DNA of 64,000 bases, taken from contig NZ_CP113068.1 of assembly GCF_026625885.1 (NCBI RefSeq), positions 1,054,001 to 1,118,000 on the forward strand, read 5' to 3'. The DNA comes from Roseateles sp. SL47 (GTDB taxonomy: Bacteria; Pseudomonadota; Gammaproteobacteria; Burkholderiales; Burkholderiaceae_C). The position numbers and the translations under genes are program-made. The notes below the pieces were generated by a model. That model was given only the letters and a program-made list of their open reading frames with translations. It did no database searches and was not told the origin of the DNA. This document shows positions 53,654 through 61,802 of this stretch, in pieces. Positions within the stretch are counted from its first letter, which is position 1, and every line of letters starts with the position of its first letter.

Positions 53654-54376
53654 ATGCTGCAAGGCGGATACCAGTCAGTGCTCGAGGCACGCTCACGGGA
53701 TGAATTCCGGAGCGAGATCACGCGGTTCGCGAATGATCTGGACTTCGAACGTTTTTCGGCCATCCTGGTCGTGGACCGGGCCATGGGAAGTTCAGACTTC
53801 ATTGCCGTGGAGAACGCGCCTGCGGGCTTCAGCAACATCTTCAACGATCCCCGACTGGGCAAAAAAGACCCGGTCATGCAGCACTGCAAGCGGCAGAGCG
53901 TGCCCATCGTCTGGAATCAGCAAACCTACCAGAAGCACGACGCGCCGGAGCTGTGGGAGGCCCAGGCCCCGTTTGGCTACAAGGTCGGCATTTCACTGGC
54001 CCTGCATCTGCCCGAAGGCCGGCACTTTGTGCTGGGAGTGAACCGGGAGCAAACGCTTCCGAACAATCCGGTCACCCTGACCCGCATGGTGGCCGATCTG
54101 CAGCTGTTCGCCGTGCATGCCGTGGACGCTGCCCTCCGGGTGCTGCTGCCCCACACCCACAGTGCCGTCGAGGCAGATGCGCCGCGGCTGACCCCGCGCG
54201 AGCTGCAATGCCTGCACTGGACGATGGAAGGCAAGACGGCGTGGGAGGTGGGCACCATCCTCTCCATCACGGAGAGAACCGCTGTGCTGCACATCAACAA
54301 TGCCATGCACAAGCTGGGTTGTACCAATAAACATCAGGCGGTCTTAAAAGCCCTGCGGCTGGGCCTGATCCGTTGA
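53654..54376 (+). CDS. LuxR family solo regulator with an autoinducer-binding domain
   Basis: The 240-residue product has an N-terminal autoinducer-binding domain (FANDLDFERFSAILVVDRAM, DPVMQHCKRQSVPIVWNQQT, FGYKVGISLALHLPEG) and a C-terminal LuxR helix-turn-helix (RLTPRELQCLHWTMEGKTAW, LSITERTAVLHINNAMHKLG). Asp70 and Trp85 equivalents of TraR are kept (KKDPVM, PIVWNQ), but the Trp57 and Tyr61 positions appear as Phe in PAGFSNIFND, suggesting altered ligand choice. No luxI-type synthase is in the window. It is immediately followed by a lux-box-like dyad and a peptide export operon, its probable target. Confidence 0.88.
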   Translation: MLQGGYQSVLEARSRDEFRSEITRFANDLDFERFSAILVVDRAMGSSDFIAVENAPAGFSNIFNDPRLGKKDPVMQHCKRQSVPIVWNQQTYQKHDAPELWEAQAPFGYKVGISLALHLPEGRHFVLGVNREQTLPNNPVTLTRMVADLQLFAVHAVDAALRVLLPHTHSAVEADAPRLTPRELQCLHWTMEGKTAWEVGTILSITERTAVLHINNAMHKLGCTNKHQAVLKALRLGLIR

Positions 54377-54403
54377 TCCTGCCTTGTCCCATAGCCCATA
54401 AAC

Positions 54404-54421
54404 ACTGTAAGAGCTGACAGT
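54404..54421. promoter_or_regulatory. Candidate lux box
   Basis: ACTGT (54404-54408) and ACAGT (54417-54421) are perfect arms around AAGAGCTG, giving CT-N12-AG over the core CTGTAAGAGCTGACAG. It closely resembles the cep-type lux boxes of Burkholderia. It lies 28 bases after the LuxR gene and 80 bases before the peptide start, where it could activate the peptide operon. Confidence 0.6.
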
Positions 54422-54501
54422 TATGCCGGCGCGTGCTGACTGCTTCAATAGGTCCCGTGCACATCAGGAAATGATGCACCCCACCGAATCTGGAGCCTCT
54501 C

Positions 54502-54681
54502 ATGCAAGCCCAACAACCTTCTGTCATTGCCAACACCGAAGAACAAGCGCTGGTCGAGCTGGACCTGGAGACCCTGGTCCACGTCGGCGGCGGTACGCCC
54601 AAGGGTACTTGGAGCGAAGAGTCGCTGACCGCCTCGATCGAGTCGGTCGACACCAACCCCACCCCCAAAGGCACCTGGTAA
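54502..54681 (+). CDS. Double-glycine leader peptide with duplicated TPKGTW core ends
   Basis: The ATG at 54502 has a GGAG site seven bases upstream. The 59-residue product has an acidic leader, EEQALVELDLETLVHVGGG, matching the C39-peptidase leader pattern: Gly-Gly at -2/-1, Val at -4, Leu at -7 and Leu at -12 if cut after Gly31. The predicted 28-residue core (from Thr32) begins and ends with TPKGTW (residues 32-37 and 54-59); between them lies SEESLTASIESVDTNP. The core has net charge about -2 and no cysteine, unlike most class II bacteriocins. It lies directly before an HlyD adaptor and a C39 ABC exporter, which should mature and export it. The family is not recognised. Confidence 0.8.
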   Translation: MQAQQPSVIANTEEQALVELDLETLVHVGGGTPKGTWSEESLTASIESVDTNPTPKGTW

Positions 54682-54686
54682 GCCCT

Positions 54687-54708
54687 TCGCGAATCCTCGG
54701 ATTCGCGA
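54687..54708 (+). promoter_or_regulatory. Intercistronic perfect hairpin between peptide and hlyD-type genes
   Basis: TCGCGAATCC (54687-54696) pairs perfectly with GGATTCGCGA (54699-54708) around two bases. It begins five bases after the peptide stop and ends three bases before the ribosome site of the next gene. No T-tract follows, so it is more likely an RNA-stability or partial-attenuation element that keeps peptide output above transporter output. Confidence 0.6.
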
Positions 54709-54723
54709 CCCGGAGGTAGTGTC

Positions 54724-55971
54724 GTGGTGGCGCTGTTCCGCGCCGAGGCCCAGGCCGCCCAACAGCAGGCCTGGCTCGGTTCCGTTCAGTTGCATCGCCC
54801 CGTCACCCTCCGCTGGTTGAGCGTGCTGGCACTGGGAGGCGTGATCGCCGTCGGTGCCTTCCTGTTCACCACTGAATACACCCGCAAGGCCCGTGTCAAC
54901 GGTCTGCTGGTGCCAGAGCGTGGTGTGGTGCGCCTGAGCGTTCCACAAAGTGCCACGGTGCTGGCCCGACCCGTCCAGGACGGGCAGCAGGTCCGGGAGG
55001 GGGAGGTGCTGTTTGTCCTGTCATTGGACAGCGCGGACCCCACCGGCGACGGACTGTCACAGACCTTGCGGGAGCGTGAGCGCTCGTTGGGTGCCGCACA
55101 GGCACAGCAGCGGGAGCTGGCGCAACGCCAGGCCGCTTCCCTCAGGGACCGTCTGGAGACATTGAAAAAGACATTGCAGCAGGCGGATGCCGAGCTGCAG
55201 CTGCATCTACAACGCGAATCGCTGTCACAGCTGAGCCTGGGGCGTTTGGAATCGCTGGCAAAAGACCAGTTTGTATCCAGCGCTCAGGTTCAGGCGAAAA
55301 GGGAGGAGTTGCTTGGTTTGCAGGCCCAACGGCAGTCTCTGGCGCGCGAGCGTGAGAATCTGCACCGGGAGGCGTTGGGCCTGCAAGCCGAGTTGCTGTC
55401 CCTGCCCTTGAAAACCGAGGTCCAACAGGGTGAACTGACCCGGGACCTGGCGGCGCTCAAGGCGCAAGGGATGGAGACCGAGGCGCGAAGACGTCTGGTC
55501 ATTCGAGCACCGAGCGACGGGCAGGTCAGCACGGTGCTCGCGGCGCCGGGGCAGATGGTGCAAGCGGGCGCGCAGCTCGCTGCACTGTTGCCGGCCCATA
55601 CCCCCATGCAGGCGCATTTGTATGCGCCATCCAGTGCCGTGGGGTTCTTGCGGCCGCATCAGGCGGTCCGCCTGCGCTACCAGGCCTTCCCCTACCAGAA
55701 ATTCGGCCAGCAGGAGGGCGAGGTGCTGCAGGTGTCGCGCACCCCGCTGCCGGCCGCCGAGCTGGCCCAGCTGGGCTTGCCTGCCGCCATGGCGCAGGGG
55801 GAACCCATGTACCGCATCACCGTGCAGTTGCAACGCCAGTCGGTGGAAGCCTACGGGCAGGACCAGGCACTCAGCCCGGGCATGCTGCTGGAAGCCGACG
55901 TGCTGCTGGAGCGGCGGCGCTTGATCGAATGGATCTTCGAACCCCTGTTGAGCCTGGCCCGCCGTGTCTGA
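54724..55971 (+). CDS. HlyD-type membrane fusion protein for peptide export
   Basis: The 415-residue product starts at GTG 54724 with GGAGG at 54712. It has one N-terminal span (LSVLALGGVIAVGAFLFTTE), a barrel-hybrid start (VRLSVPQSATVLARPVQDGQ), a long coiled coil (about residues 115-250, many Gln/Glu/Leu heptads) and a return beta domain (LVIRAPSDGQVSTVLAAPGQ, VGFLRPHQAVRLRYQAFPYQ). This is the adaptor of a type I secretion or CvaA-like bacteriocin exporter. Its end overlaps the C39 ABC gene by eight bases. A TolC-type outer-membrane partner is not in the locus. Confidence 0.9.
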   Translation: MVALFRAEAQAAQQQAWLGSVQLHRPVTLRWLSVLALGGVIAVGAFLFTTEYTRKARVNGLLVPERGVVRLSVPQSATVLARPVQDGQQVREGEVLFVLSLDSADPTGDGLSQTLRERERSLGAAQAQQRELAQRQAASLRDRLETLKKTLQQADAELQLHLQRESLSQLSLGRLESLAKDQFVSSAQVQAKREELLGLQAQRQSLARERENLHREALGLQAELLSLPLKTEVQQGELTRDLAALKAQGMETEARRRLVIRAPSDGQVSTVLAAPGQMVQAGAQLAALLPAHTPMQAHLYAPSSAVGFLRPHQAVRLRYQAFPYQKFGQQEGEVLQVSRTPLPAAELAQLGLPAAMAQGEPMYRITVQLQRQSVEAYGQDQALSPGMLLEADVLLERRRLIEWIFEPLLSLARRV

Positions 55972-58102
55972 GTCGATGGCTTCGCAGATCCTGCAGCGCC
56001 TGAACCTGGGCTGGCGGCGCCAGCGCCACATCATCCTGCAGACGGAAGCGGCCGAATGTGGCCTGGCCTGCCTGGCCATGGTGGCCTCCGCGCATGGGCA
56101 GCGCTGGACGCTGGCGGAGCTGCGGCAGCGCTTCATGGTGTCGCTCAAGGGCGTGACGATGGCGGAGCTGGTGCGCATGAGCGCACAGCTGGGGCTCACC
56201 GCCCGGGCCTTGCGGGCCGAACCCCAGCAGCTCCATCGCCTGCAGACGCCCTGCATCCTCCATTGGGATTTCAATCACTTCGTGGTGCTGGACAAGGTGG
56301 TGGGCGATATTGCCGTCATCCTGGATCCGGCCCTGGGCGAGCGGCGGGTGTCGCTGACCGAACTCTCACGGCATTTCACCGGTGTGGCGCTGGAGTTGCG
56401 GCCAGGCATGGCGTTCGCGCGCAAGCAAGCCGCTCCGGCACCGCGCTGGTCGCAACTGCTGGGGCATGTCACCGGGCTGAAGCGGTCGCTGGCCCAGGTG
56501 CTGCTGCTGGCGCTGGGCTTGGAACTGCTGGGCTTGCTGTCGCCCTTCCTGCTGCAATGGACGGTCGACGGCGTGGTCGTCTCCGCCGATCGTGATCTGC
56601 TGGTGACGCTGGGGGTGGGATTCGGGCTGCTGGTGGTGCTGCAGGTGGCGGTCGGCTTCCTGCGGTCCTGGGCGGTGATGATCCTGTCGGCATCGTTGAA
56701 CCTGCAATGGCTGTCCAATGTGTTTGGCCACCTGCTGCGGCTGCCGCTGGCGTGGTTTGAGAAACGCCATCTGGGAGATATCTGGTCGCGCTTCTCCAGC
56801 GTGCAGGACATCCAGAAGACACTGACCGGCAGCTTCATTGAAGCGATGCTGGATGGTGTGATGGTGCTGCTGACGCTGGCCATGATGGCGCTCTACAGCC
56901 CTCGGCTCAGCGCCATCGCGCTGGTGGCGGTGCTGGGGTATGCCGCCCTGCGCTGGGCCTTCTACCGGCCACTGCGGGAGGCGCATGAAGAGGCGCTGAC
57001 CCACGAGGCGCGGCAGAACGGTCACTTCCTGGAGTCCCTGCGAGGTGCGCAGGCGATCAAGCTCTTTAATGCCCAGTCGGACCGCAGCGCCCGCTTTGCC
57101 AACCTGGTGGTGGAGCAGATGAATGCCAGCCTCACCGGCCGCAAGCTGGAACTGGGCATGACCCAGGCCAACCGGCTGCTGTTCGGCCTGGAGCGGGTGG
57201 TCATCGTGGCCCTGGGCGCCATGCTGGTGTTGGACAAGGAGCTCTCGGTCGGCATGTTGTTCGCGTTCCTGGCCTACAAGGACCAGTTCAGCCAACGCAT
57301 CGGTGCCCTGATCGACAAGGCGGTGGCCCTCAAGATGCTGCGCTTGCAAGGCGAGCGGCTGGGCGACATCGTGCTGACCGCACCAGAGGCTGAGCTGGAG
57401 GCGCCTGGCAAGGGGGTGCCGGCGCAGGCCGCGCTGGAGCTGGATGGCTTGCGCTTCCGGTATGCCGATGGCGAACCCGAGGTGATTGCCGGCTGCACGC
57501 TCACCATCGGACCTGGCGAATCGGTGGCCATCGTGGGGCCGTCGGGCTGCGGCAAGACCACGCTGATGAAGCTGATGCTGGGCATCCATGCACCGCAGCA
57601 GGGAGAGATCCGCATTGGTGGGGTGGCCTTGTCGCAACTGGGCGCGCATGCGTGGCGCAGCCGCATCGGCACGGTCATGCAGGATGACCAGCTATTTGCC
57701 GGCAGCATCGCCGACAACATCAGCTTTTTCGATCAGCAGGCGGACCCCGACTGGATCCGTGAATGCGCCCGGCTGGCCTGTGTCCTGGAGGATATCGAGG
57801 CCATGCCGATGGGCCTGCAGACCCTGATCGGGGACATGGGGTCGAGCCTGTCCGGCGGGCAGCGGCAGCGTTTGCTGCTGGCGCGAGCGCTCTACAAGCG
57901 GCCGCAGTTCCTGTTTCTGGATGAGGCCACCAGTGCGCTGGATGTGGAGCGCGAGCGGCAGGTGAATGCGAGCCTGCGGTCCCTGTCGCTGACGCGGATC
58001 GTGATTGCACACCGTCCGGAGACGATTGCGGCGGCGCAGCGGGTGGTCAGCCTGCAGGGCGGGCGTGTGGTGCAGGATCTGCGCAGCGTGCATCAGGCCT
58101 GA
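55964..58102 (+). CDS. C39-peptidase-containing ABC exporter
   Basis: The 712-residue product is a full PCAT. The N-terminal C39 peptidase has Gln26 and Cys32 in LQTEAAECGLACLAM, His105 in WDFNHFVVLD and Asp121 in DPALG, so the catalytic set is complete. A six-span membrane domain follows (LAQVLLLALGLELLGLLSPF onward; WFEKRHLGDIWSRFSSVQDI). The ATPase has Walker A VGPSGCGKTTLMKLMLGI, signature SLSGGQRQRLLLARAL and Walker B FLFLDEATSALD. The frame starts at GTG 55964, overlapping the adaptor gene; ATG 55976 is possible. It should cut the leader after the glycines and export the core peptide. Confidence 0.94.
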   Translation: MSESMASQILQRLNLGWRRQRHIILQTEAAECGLACLAMVASAHGQRWTLAELRQRFMVSLKGVTMAELVRMSAQLGLTARALRAEPQQLHRLQTPCILHWDFNHFVVLDKVVGDIAVILDPALGERRVSLTELSRHFTGVALELRPGMAFARKQAAPAPRWSQLLGHVTGLKRSLAQVLLLALGLELLGLLSPFLLQWTVDGVVVSADRDLLVTLGVGFGLLVVLQVAVGFLRSWAVMILSASLNLQWLSNVFGHLLRLPLAWFEKRHLGDIWSRFSSVQDIQKTLTGSFIEAMLDGVMVLLTLAMMALYSPRLSAIALVAVLGYAALRWAFYRPLREAHEEALTHEARQNGHFLESLRGAQAIKLFNAQSDRSARFANLVVEQMNASLTGRKLELGMTQANRLLFGLERVVIVALGAMLVLDKELSVGMLFAFLAYKDQFSQRIGALIDKAVALKMLRLQGERLGDIVLTAPEAELEAPGKGVPAQAALELDGLRFRYADGEPEVIAGCTLTIGPGESVAIVGPSGCGKTTLMKLMLGIHAPQQGEIRIGGVALSQLGAHAWRSRIGTVMQDDQLFAGSIADNISFFDQQADPDWIRECARLACVLEDIEAMPMGLQTLIGDMGSSLSGGQRQRLLLARALYKRPQFLFLDEATSALDVERERQVNASLRSLSLTRIVIAHRPETIAAAQRVVSLQGGRVVQDLRSVHQA

Positions 58103-58207
58103 TCTGGGCTGCGGCGGGCGCGGTGTCGACGTCCCCTACGCGCTCACCCCCTCTCCCTATGATCGTCATGTGCACTGCCAATTGGCCCACCTGGCCCCCA
58201 GAAATTT

Positions 58208-58236
58208 AGTATCTCCCTATTGGGAACAAAGATACT
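58208..58236. promoter_or_regulatory. Inverted repeat just upstream of the DUF2061 gene
   Basis: AGTATCT (58208-58214) and AGATACT (58230-58236) are perfect 7-bp arms; inside, CCC-TATT-GGG can add a second stem. The dyad ends 12 bases before the start codon and covers the region before the AGGGGA ribosome site, so it could be an operator or a translation-controlling hairpin. Confidence 0.45.
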
Positions 58237-58248
58237 TAGGGGAACTTA

Positions 58249-58497
58249 ATGGCCAAAACCGCGACCTTTGGTGTGCTTCACCTCGGGACCTCCTTCGGCG
58301 TGACCTTTGCGCTGACCGGCAACCTCGCGGTTGCGGGTGCGGTGACTTTCATTGAGCCGCTGGTCAACACGGTCATGCATCACTTCTTCGACAAGTACTG
58401 GGGCCACCCATCCCTGAAGCAATGGTGGGCTGAACGTCGGTCCGGTCGTGCTCGCCAGGAGGCGGCGGAGACGATGGCGCGGGTCAATCCCGCCTGA
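58249..58497 (+). CDS. DUF2061 family membrane protein
   Basis: The 82-residue product has the DUF2061 layout: a first hydrophobic stretch ([20 protein letters not shown]), [20 protein letters not shown] and a basic tail. The family is small, predicted to be membrane-embedded and uncharacterised. AGGGGA precedes the ATG. The gene's last 14 bases overlap the 3' end of the opposing YkgJ-family gene. Confidence 0.85.
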   Translation: MAKTATFGVLHLGTSFGVTFALTGNLAVAGAVTFIEPLVNTVMHHFFDKYWGHPSLKQWWAERRSGRARQEAAETMARVNPA

Positions 58498-58786
58498 TGG
58501 GTCGGATCCGGCCAAGCGTTGGCACGACGGACGCTGGAGCAGTTTCTTCTTCCATCCAGCCCAACCAGCGCATGGCCTGTTCTCGGCTGTTGCCGCACAT
58601 GTCCGGGCTGGGCATCAGGGAACCGCAGACCTCGGGACGGTCGGGATGACCGAAGATGCGGCAGCGGTTCAACTCGTCCAGCTGCACGCACGGCACCCCG
58701 GCCGGCTTGCCGTGCGGCATGCCGGGGATAGCGCTGCTGATCGACGGCGCGATGCAGCAGGCGGCACAAAGAGGACGACATTCCAT
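58484..58786 (-). CDS. YkgJ family cysteine-cluster protein
   Basis: The 100-residue product starts [20 protein letters not shown] and continues [40 protein letters not shown] and DMCG. The cysteine spacing (C3, C7, C10, C11, then Cys in VPCVQL, NRCRIF, EVCGS and DMCG) is the YkgJ/UPF0153 zinc- or iron-cluster pattern. Function is unknown. It is convergent with the DUF2061 gene and divergent from mnmG. Confidence 0.88.
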   Translation of the reverse strand: MECRPLCAACCIAPSISSAIPGMPHGKPAGVPCVQLDELNRCRIFGHPDRPEVCGSLMPSPDMCGNSREQAMRWLGWMEEETAPASVVPTLGRIRPIRRD

Positions 58787-58837
58787 GGCGGCAATTGTCG
58801 CCGTCCGGGCCCCCGGTGATGCCCTTTCCGCTGTGAC

Positions 58838-58846
58838 TTATCCACA
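58838..58846 (+). other. Consensus DnaA box upstream of mnmG
   Basis: TTATCCACA at 58838-58846 is an exact 9-mer DnaA box, inside a small dyad (CTGTG at 58831, CACAG at 58844). Only one copy was seen here, so it is not an origin by itself; it may influence mnmG. Confidence 0.5.
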
Positions 58847-58942
58847 GCCCCGCGTAAAATCGGCGCCCTTCCCTCCAGCCCACTTCACCTGGTGCCGATG
58901 GGTGCGAAACGGCACCCGGTCGATGTCACCAGGGCCTGCGCC

Positions 58943-60919
58943 ATGCTTTATCCCAAAGAGTTCGATGTGATCGTCGTTGGTGGCGGCCATGCCGGCACCG
59001 AGGCCGCCCTGGCCGCTGCCCGCATGGGCGTCAGCACGCTGCTGCTGACCCACAACATCGAGACGCTGGGCCAGATGAGCTGCAACCCGTCCATTGGCGG
59101 CATTGGCAAAGGCCATCTCGTGAAAGAGGTCGACGCCCTGGGCGGTGCCATGGCGGCAGCCACCGACGAAGGCGGCATTCAGTTCCGCATTCTGAATGGC
59201 TCCAAGGGCCCGGCGGTTCGCGCCACCCGCGCTCAGGCCGATCGCATCCTCTACAAGGCCGCCATCCGTCGCCGGCTGGAGAACCAGCCCCAGCTGATGC
59301 TGTTCCAGCAGGCGGTGGACGACCTGATGGTGGAGGGAGATCGTGTGGTGGGCGCGGTCACCCAATCGGGCTTGCGTTTCCGGGCCCGCGCCGTGGTACT
59401 GACGGCCGGAACCTTCCTGGACGGTCGTATTCACATCGGGATGGAGAACTACTCCGCAGGCCGGGCAGGTGATCCACCGGCCGTGTCGCTGTCCGGTCGC
59501 TTGAAGGAACTCAAGCTGCCGCAGGGCCGTCTGAAGACGGGCACCCCACCTCGCCTGGACGGTCGCACCATCGACTTCTCCCAATGCACCGAGCAGCCTG
59601 GTGACCTGGACCCGGTGCCGGTGTTCAGCTTCATGGGTCATGCCGGCCAGCATCCGCAGCAGTTGCCTTGCTGGATCACCCACACCAACGAACGCACCCA
59701 CGAGATCATCCGCTCCGGCTTTGACCGCAGCCCGATGTTCACGGGTGTGATCGAAGGCGTGGGGCCGCGCTACTGCCCGTCCATCGAAGACAAGATCAAT
59801 CGCTTTGCCGACAAGAACTCCCACCAGATCTTCCTGGAGCCGGAAGGTCTGACCACCCACGAGTTCTATCCGAATGGCATCTCCACCTCCCTGCCCTTCG
59901 ACATCCAGCTGGCGGCGGTCCAGTCCATTCCCGGACTGGAAAACGCGCACATCCTGCGCCCCGGCTACGCCATCGAATATGACTACTTCGATCCGCGTGA
60001 GCTGAAGTCCACCTTCGAAACCCGCGCCATCCACGGGCTGTTCTTTGCCGGACAGATCAATGGCACAACGGGTTATGAGGAAGCCGCAGCGCAGGGTCTT
60101 TTTGCGGGTCTGAATGCCGCGCTTCAGGTTCAAGGCAAGGACGGCTGGGTGCCCACCCGCGACCAGGCCTATCTGGGCGTGCTGGTGGATGACTTGATCA
60201 CCAAGGGCGTGACCGAGCCCTACCGCATGTTCACCAGCCGCGCCGAGTTCCGCCTGCAGCTTCGGGAAGACAACGCCGACCTCCGACTGACGGAAATGGG
60301 CCGTGAATTGGGCCTGGTGGATGACGAACGTTGGGCGGCCTTCAACCGGAAGCGGGATGCTGTTTCACGTGAAACAGAGCGGCTGAAGTCGACCTGGGTG
60401 AATCCCAACATCCTGCCCGCGGCTGATGCGGAGCGTTTGGTCGGCAAGGCGCTGGAGCGGGAATACACACTGGTCGATCTGCTGCGCCGGCCTGGCGTCA
60501 CCTTCGACACCTTGGTGGAAGTGGCTGGCATTGCCCGCCCCCAGGCGGGTGTCTCGCGCACAGCGCTGTCTGAGGAGTTGGGGCATACGCTGGCCGATGC
60601 GGTGGTGGAACAGGTGGAGATCAGCGTCAAGTACGCCGGCTACATCAGCAAGCAGCAGGACGATGTGGCCCGAGCCTCGGCCTATGAACATCTGCGCCTG
60701 CCGGAAGATCTGGACTATGGCCTCGTCACCGCTCTTTCCTTCGAGGCAAGGCAGAAGCTGAATAAGCATCGCCCGGAGACCCTGGGCCAAGCATCGCGTC
60801 TCTCCGGCATCACACCGGCGGCCATCTCATTGCTGCTGATCCACCTTCGGAAAGGTCGCTTCAAGGGATTCACCGACAACGACACCCGCGACCAGGACAC
60901 CGCGACCCAAGCCGCGTGA
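58943..60919 (+). CDS. mnmG: tRNA uridine-5-carboxymethylaminomethyl modification enzyme MnmG
   Basis: MnmG (GidA) with MnmE installs the cmnm5 group on the wobble uridine of several tRNAs using FAD, NADH and methylene-folate. The 658-residue product has the FAD motif [20 protein letters not shown], the family signature [60 protein letters not shown] and the C-terminal helical domain ([12 protein letters not shown]). The ATG at 58943 is chosen over 58892. A perfect parS site lies within the gene. It precedes rsmG and parA, the common order near the origin. Confidence 0.96.
   Translation: MLYPKEFDVIVVGGGHAGTEAALAAARMGVSTLLLTHNIETLGQMSCNPSIGGIGKGHLVKEVDALGGAMAAATDEGGIQFRILNGSKGPAVRATRAQADRILYKAAIRRRLENQPQLMLFQQAVDDLMVEGDRVVGAVTQSGLRFRARAVVLTAGTFLDGRIHIGMENYSAGRAGDPPAVSLSGRLKELKLPQGRLKTGTPPRLDGRTIDFSQCTEQPGDLDPVPVFSFMGHAGQHPQQLPCWITHTNERTHEIIRSGFDRSPMFTGVIEGVGPRYCPSIEDKINRFADKNSHQIFLEPEGLTTHEFYPNGISTSLPFDIQLAAVQSIPGLENAHILRPGYAIEYDYFDPRELKSTFETRAIHGLFFAGQINGTTGYEEAAAQGLFAGLNAALQVQGKDGWVPTRDQAYLGVLVDDLITKGVTEPYRMFTSRAEFRLQLREDNADLRLTEMGRELGLVDDERWAAFNRKRDAVSRETERLKSTWVNPNILPAADAERLVGKALEREYTLVDLLRRPGVTFDTLVEVAGIARPQAGVSRTALSEELGHTLADAVVEQVEISVKYAGYISKQQDDVARASAYEHLRLPEDLDYGLVTALSFEARQKLNKHRPETLGQASRLSGITPAAISLLLIHLRKGRFKGFTDNDTRDQDTATQAA
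60361..60376. other. parS centromere site, perfect
   Basis: TGTTTCACGTGAAACA is the exact 16-bp bacterial parS palindrome bound by ParB. It is inside the mnmG coding region and reads there as part of AVSRETER. Confidence 0.95.
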
Positions 60920-60980
60920 CCCAGCGCCAGGGCATCACACAAGCTCCTGCCCCGACCCTGGGTGGGAGCATCGAACCTCT

Positions 60981-60996
60981 TGGGGCTCTCGCCCCA
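60981..60996 (+). promoter_or_regulatory. Hairpin just upstream of rsmG
   Basis: TGGGGC (60981-60986) pairs with GCCCCA (60991-60996) around TCTC, 11 bases before the rsmG start. It could limit translation or read-through between mnmG and rsmG; no T-tract follows. Confidence 0.35.
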
Positions 60997-61007
60997 CGTC
61001 AATCTCC

Positions 61008-61679
61008 ATGACCGACCTCGATCTCCGATCCCGCCTGGCCGATGCCTCCCAAGCGCTCCCGCTGACGCTCACGGATGCTCAGCTCGACCAGCTTCTGGCT
61101 TATCTGGCACTGCTGTCCAAGTGGAACAAGGTCTACAACCTCACTGCTGTTCGCGACCCTGCCGCGATGCTGACCCAGCATCTGATTGACAGCCTGAGCC
61201 TGCTCCCGGCCCTGCAACGGCATGCAGCCGGTCGCCCGCTGCGGCTGATGGATGTCGGCAGTGGTGGTGGATTGCCCGGTGTGGTCATTGCGATCGTCGA
61301 CCCCAGCATCGATGTGACCTGCGTGGATGCGGTCGGCAAGAAGGCGTTTTTCATTGCACAAGTCGCTGCGGAATTGGGCCTGCCCAACCTCCACGGTGAA
61401 CATGCTCGCGTTGAGCAACTGAAGGCGCCCCCCTTTGATGTCATCACCTCCCGCGCCTTCGCATCGCTGGCTGACTTCACCGACTGGAGCGCCATGCATC
61501 TGAAACCGGAGGGGGTGTGGGCGGCGATGAAGGGCCAACACCCCGCCGAGGAACTCGCCGAACTCCAGCAACGGGCGCCGAACCGGGAGGTGTTTCACGT
61601 GGAACAACTCGCGGTTCCCGGACTCGACGCACAACGCTGCCTGCTCTGGATCCGTCCCTCCCCCGCCGCCGTCGCATGA
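61008..61679 (+). CDS. rsmG: 16S rRNA (guanine527-N7)-methyltransferase RsmG
   Basis: RsmG (GidB) methylates G527 of 16S rRNA with S-adenosylmethionine. The 223-residue product has KWNKVYNLTAVRDPAAMLTQ HLIDSLSLL (read as one region), the SAM loop MDVGSGGGLPGVVIAIV, CVDAVGKKAFFIAQVA and the RAFASLADF catalytic region. The C-terminal part carries a one-mismatch parS (61591-61606) encoding FHVEQ. It lies 88 bp after mnmG and before parA. Confidence 0.95.
   Translation: MTDLDLRSRLADASQALPLTLTDAQLDQLLAYLALLSKWNKVYNLTAVRDPAAMLTQHLIDSLSLLPALQRHAAGRPLRLMDVGSGGGLPGVVIAIVDPSIDVTCVDAVGKKAFFIAQVAAELGLPNLHGEHARVEQLKAPPFDVITSRAFASLADFTDWSAMHLKPEGVWAAMKGQHPAEELAELQQRAPNREVFHVEQLAVPGLDAQRCLLWIRPSPAAVA
61591..61606. 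other. parS-like site, 15 of 16
   Basis: TGTTTCACGTGGAACA differs from the parS consensus at one base and is within the rsmG coding region, 1.2 kb from the perfect site. Confidence 0.85.
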
Positions 61680-61802
61680 ACAAACGACGTTTCAGCGACA
61701 CAGAACGCTGCACAGCGCGCAGGGCCCAGGCTTCTTCTCTGAACAGAGCGGGTCTTAGCGGTTAAGCTTCCCGCCCTGCCTTTTCCCAGACCGATCGTGT
61801 CC

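Noticed and set aside
54423..54719. 98-codon frame overlapping the leader peptide gene
   Set aside because: Arg/His-rich, out of frame with the GGAG-preceded ATG at 54502, and without features.
53098..58102. luxI-type synthase or lanthipeptide/other modification enzyme in the peptide locus
   Set aside because: No frame in or beside the locus has an acyl-homoserine-lactone synthase or modification-enzyme pattern.
58838..58846. Replication origin at the DnaA box
   Set aside because: Only a single consensus box and no AT-rich unwinding region were seen; parS shows nearness to oriC, not its presence.
61676..61765. 29-codon frame overlapping the rsmG stop (ATGA)
   Set aside because: Coupling geometry alone is weak evidence; composition is not protein-like and parA has its own start downstream.
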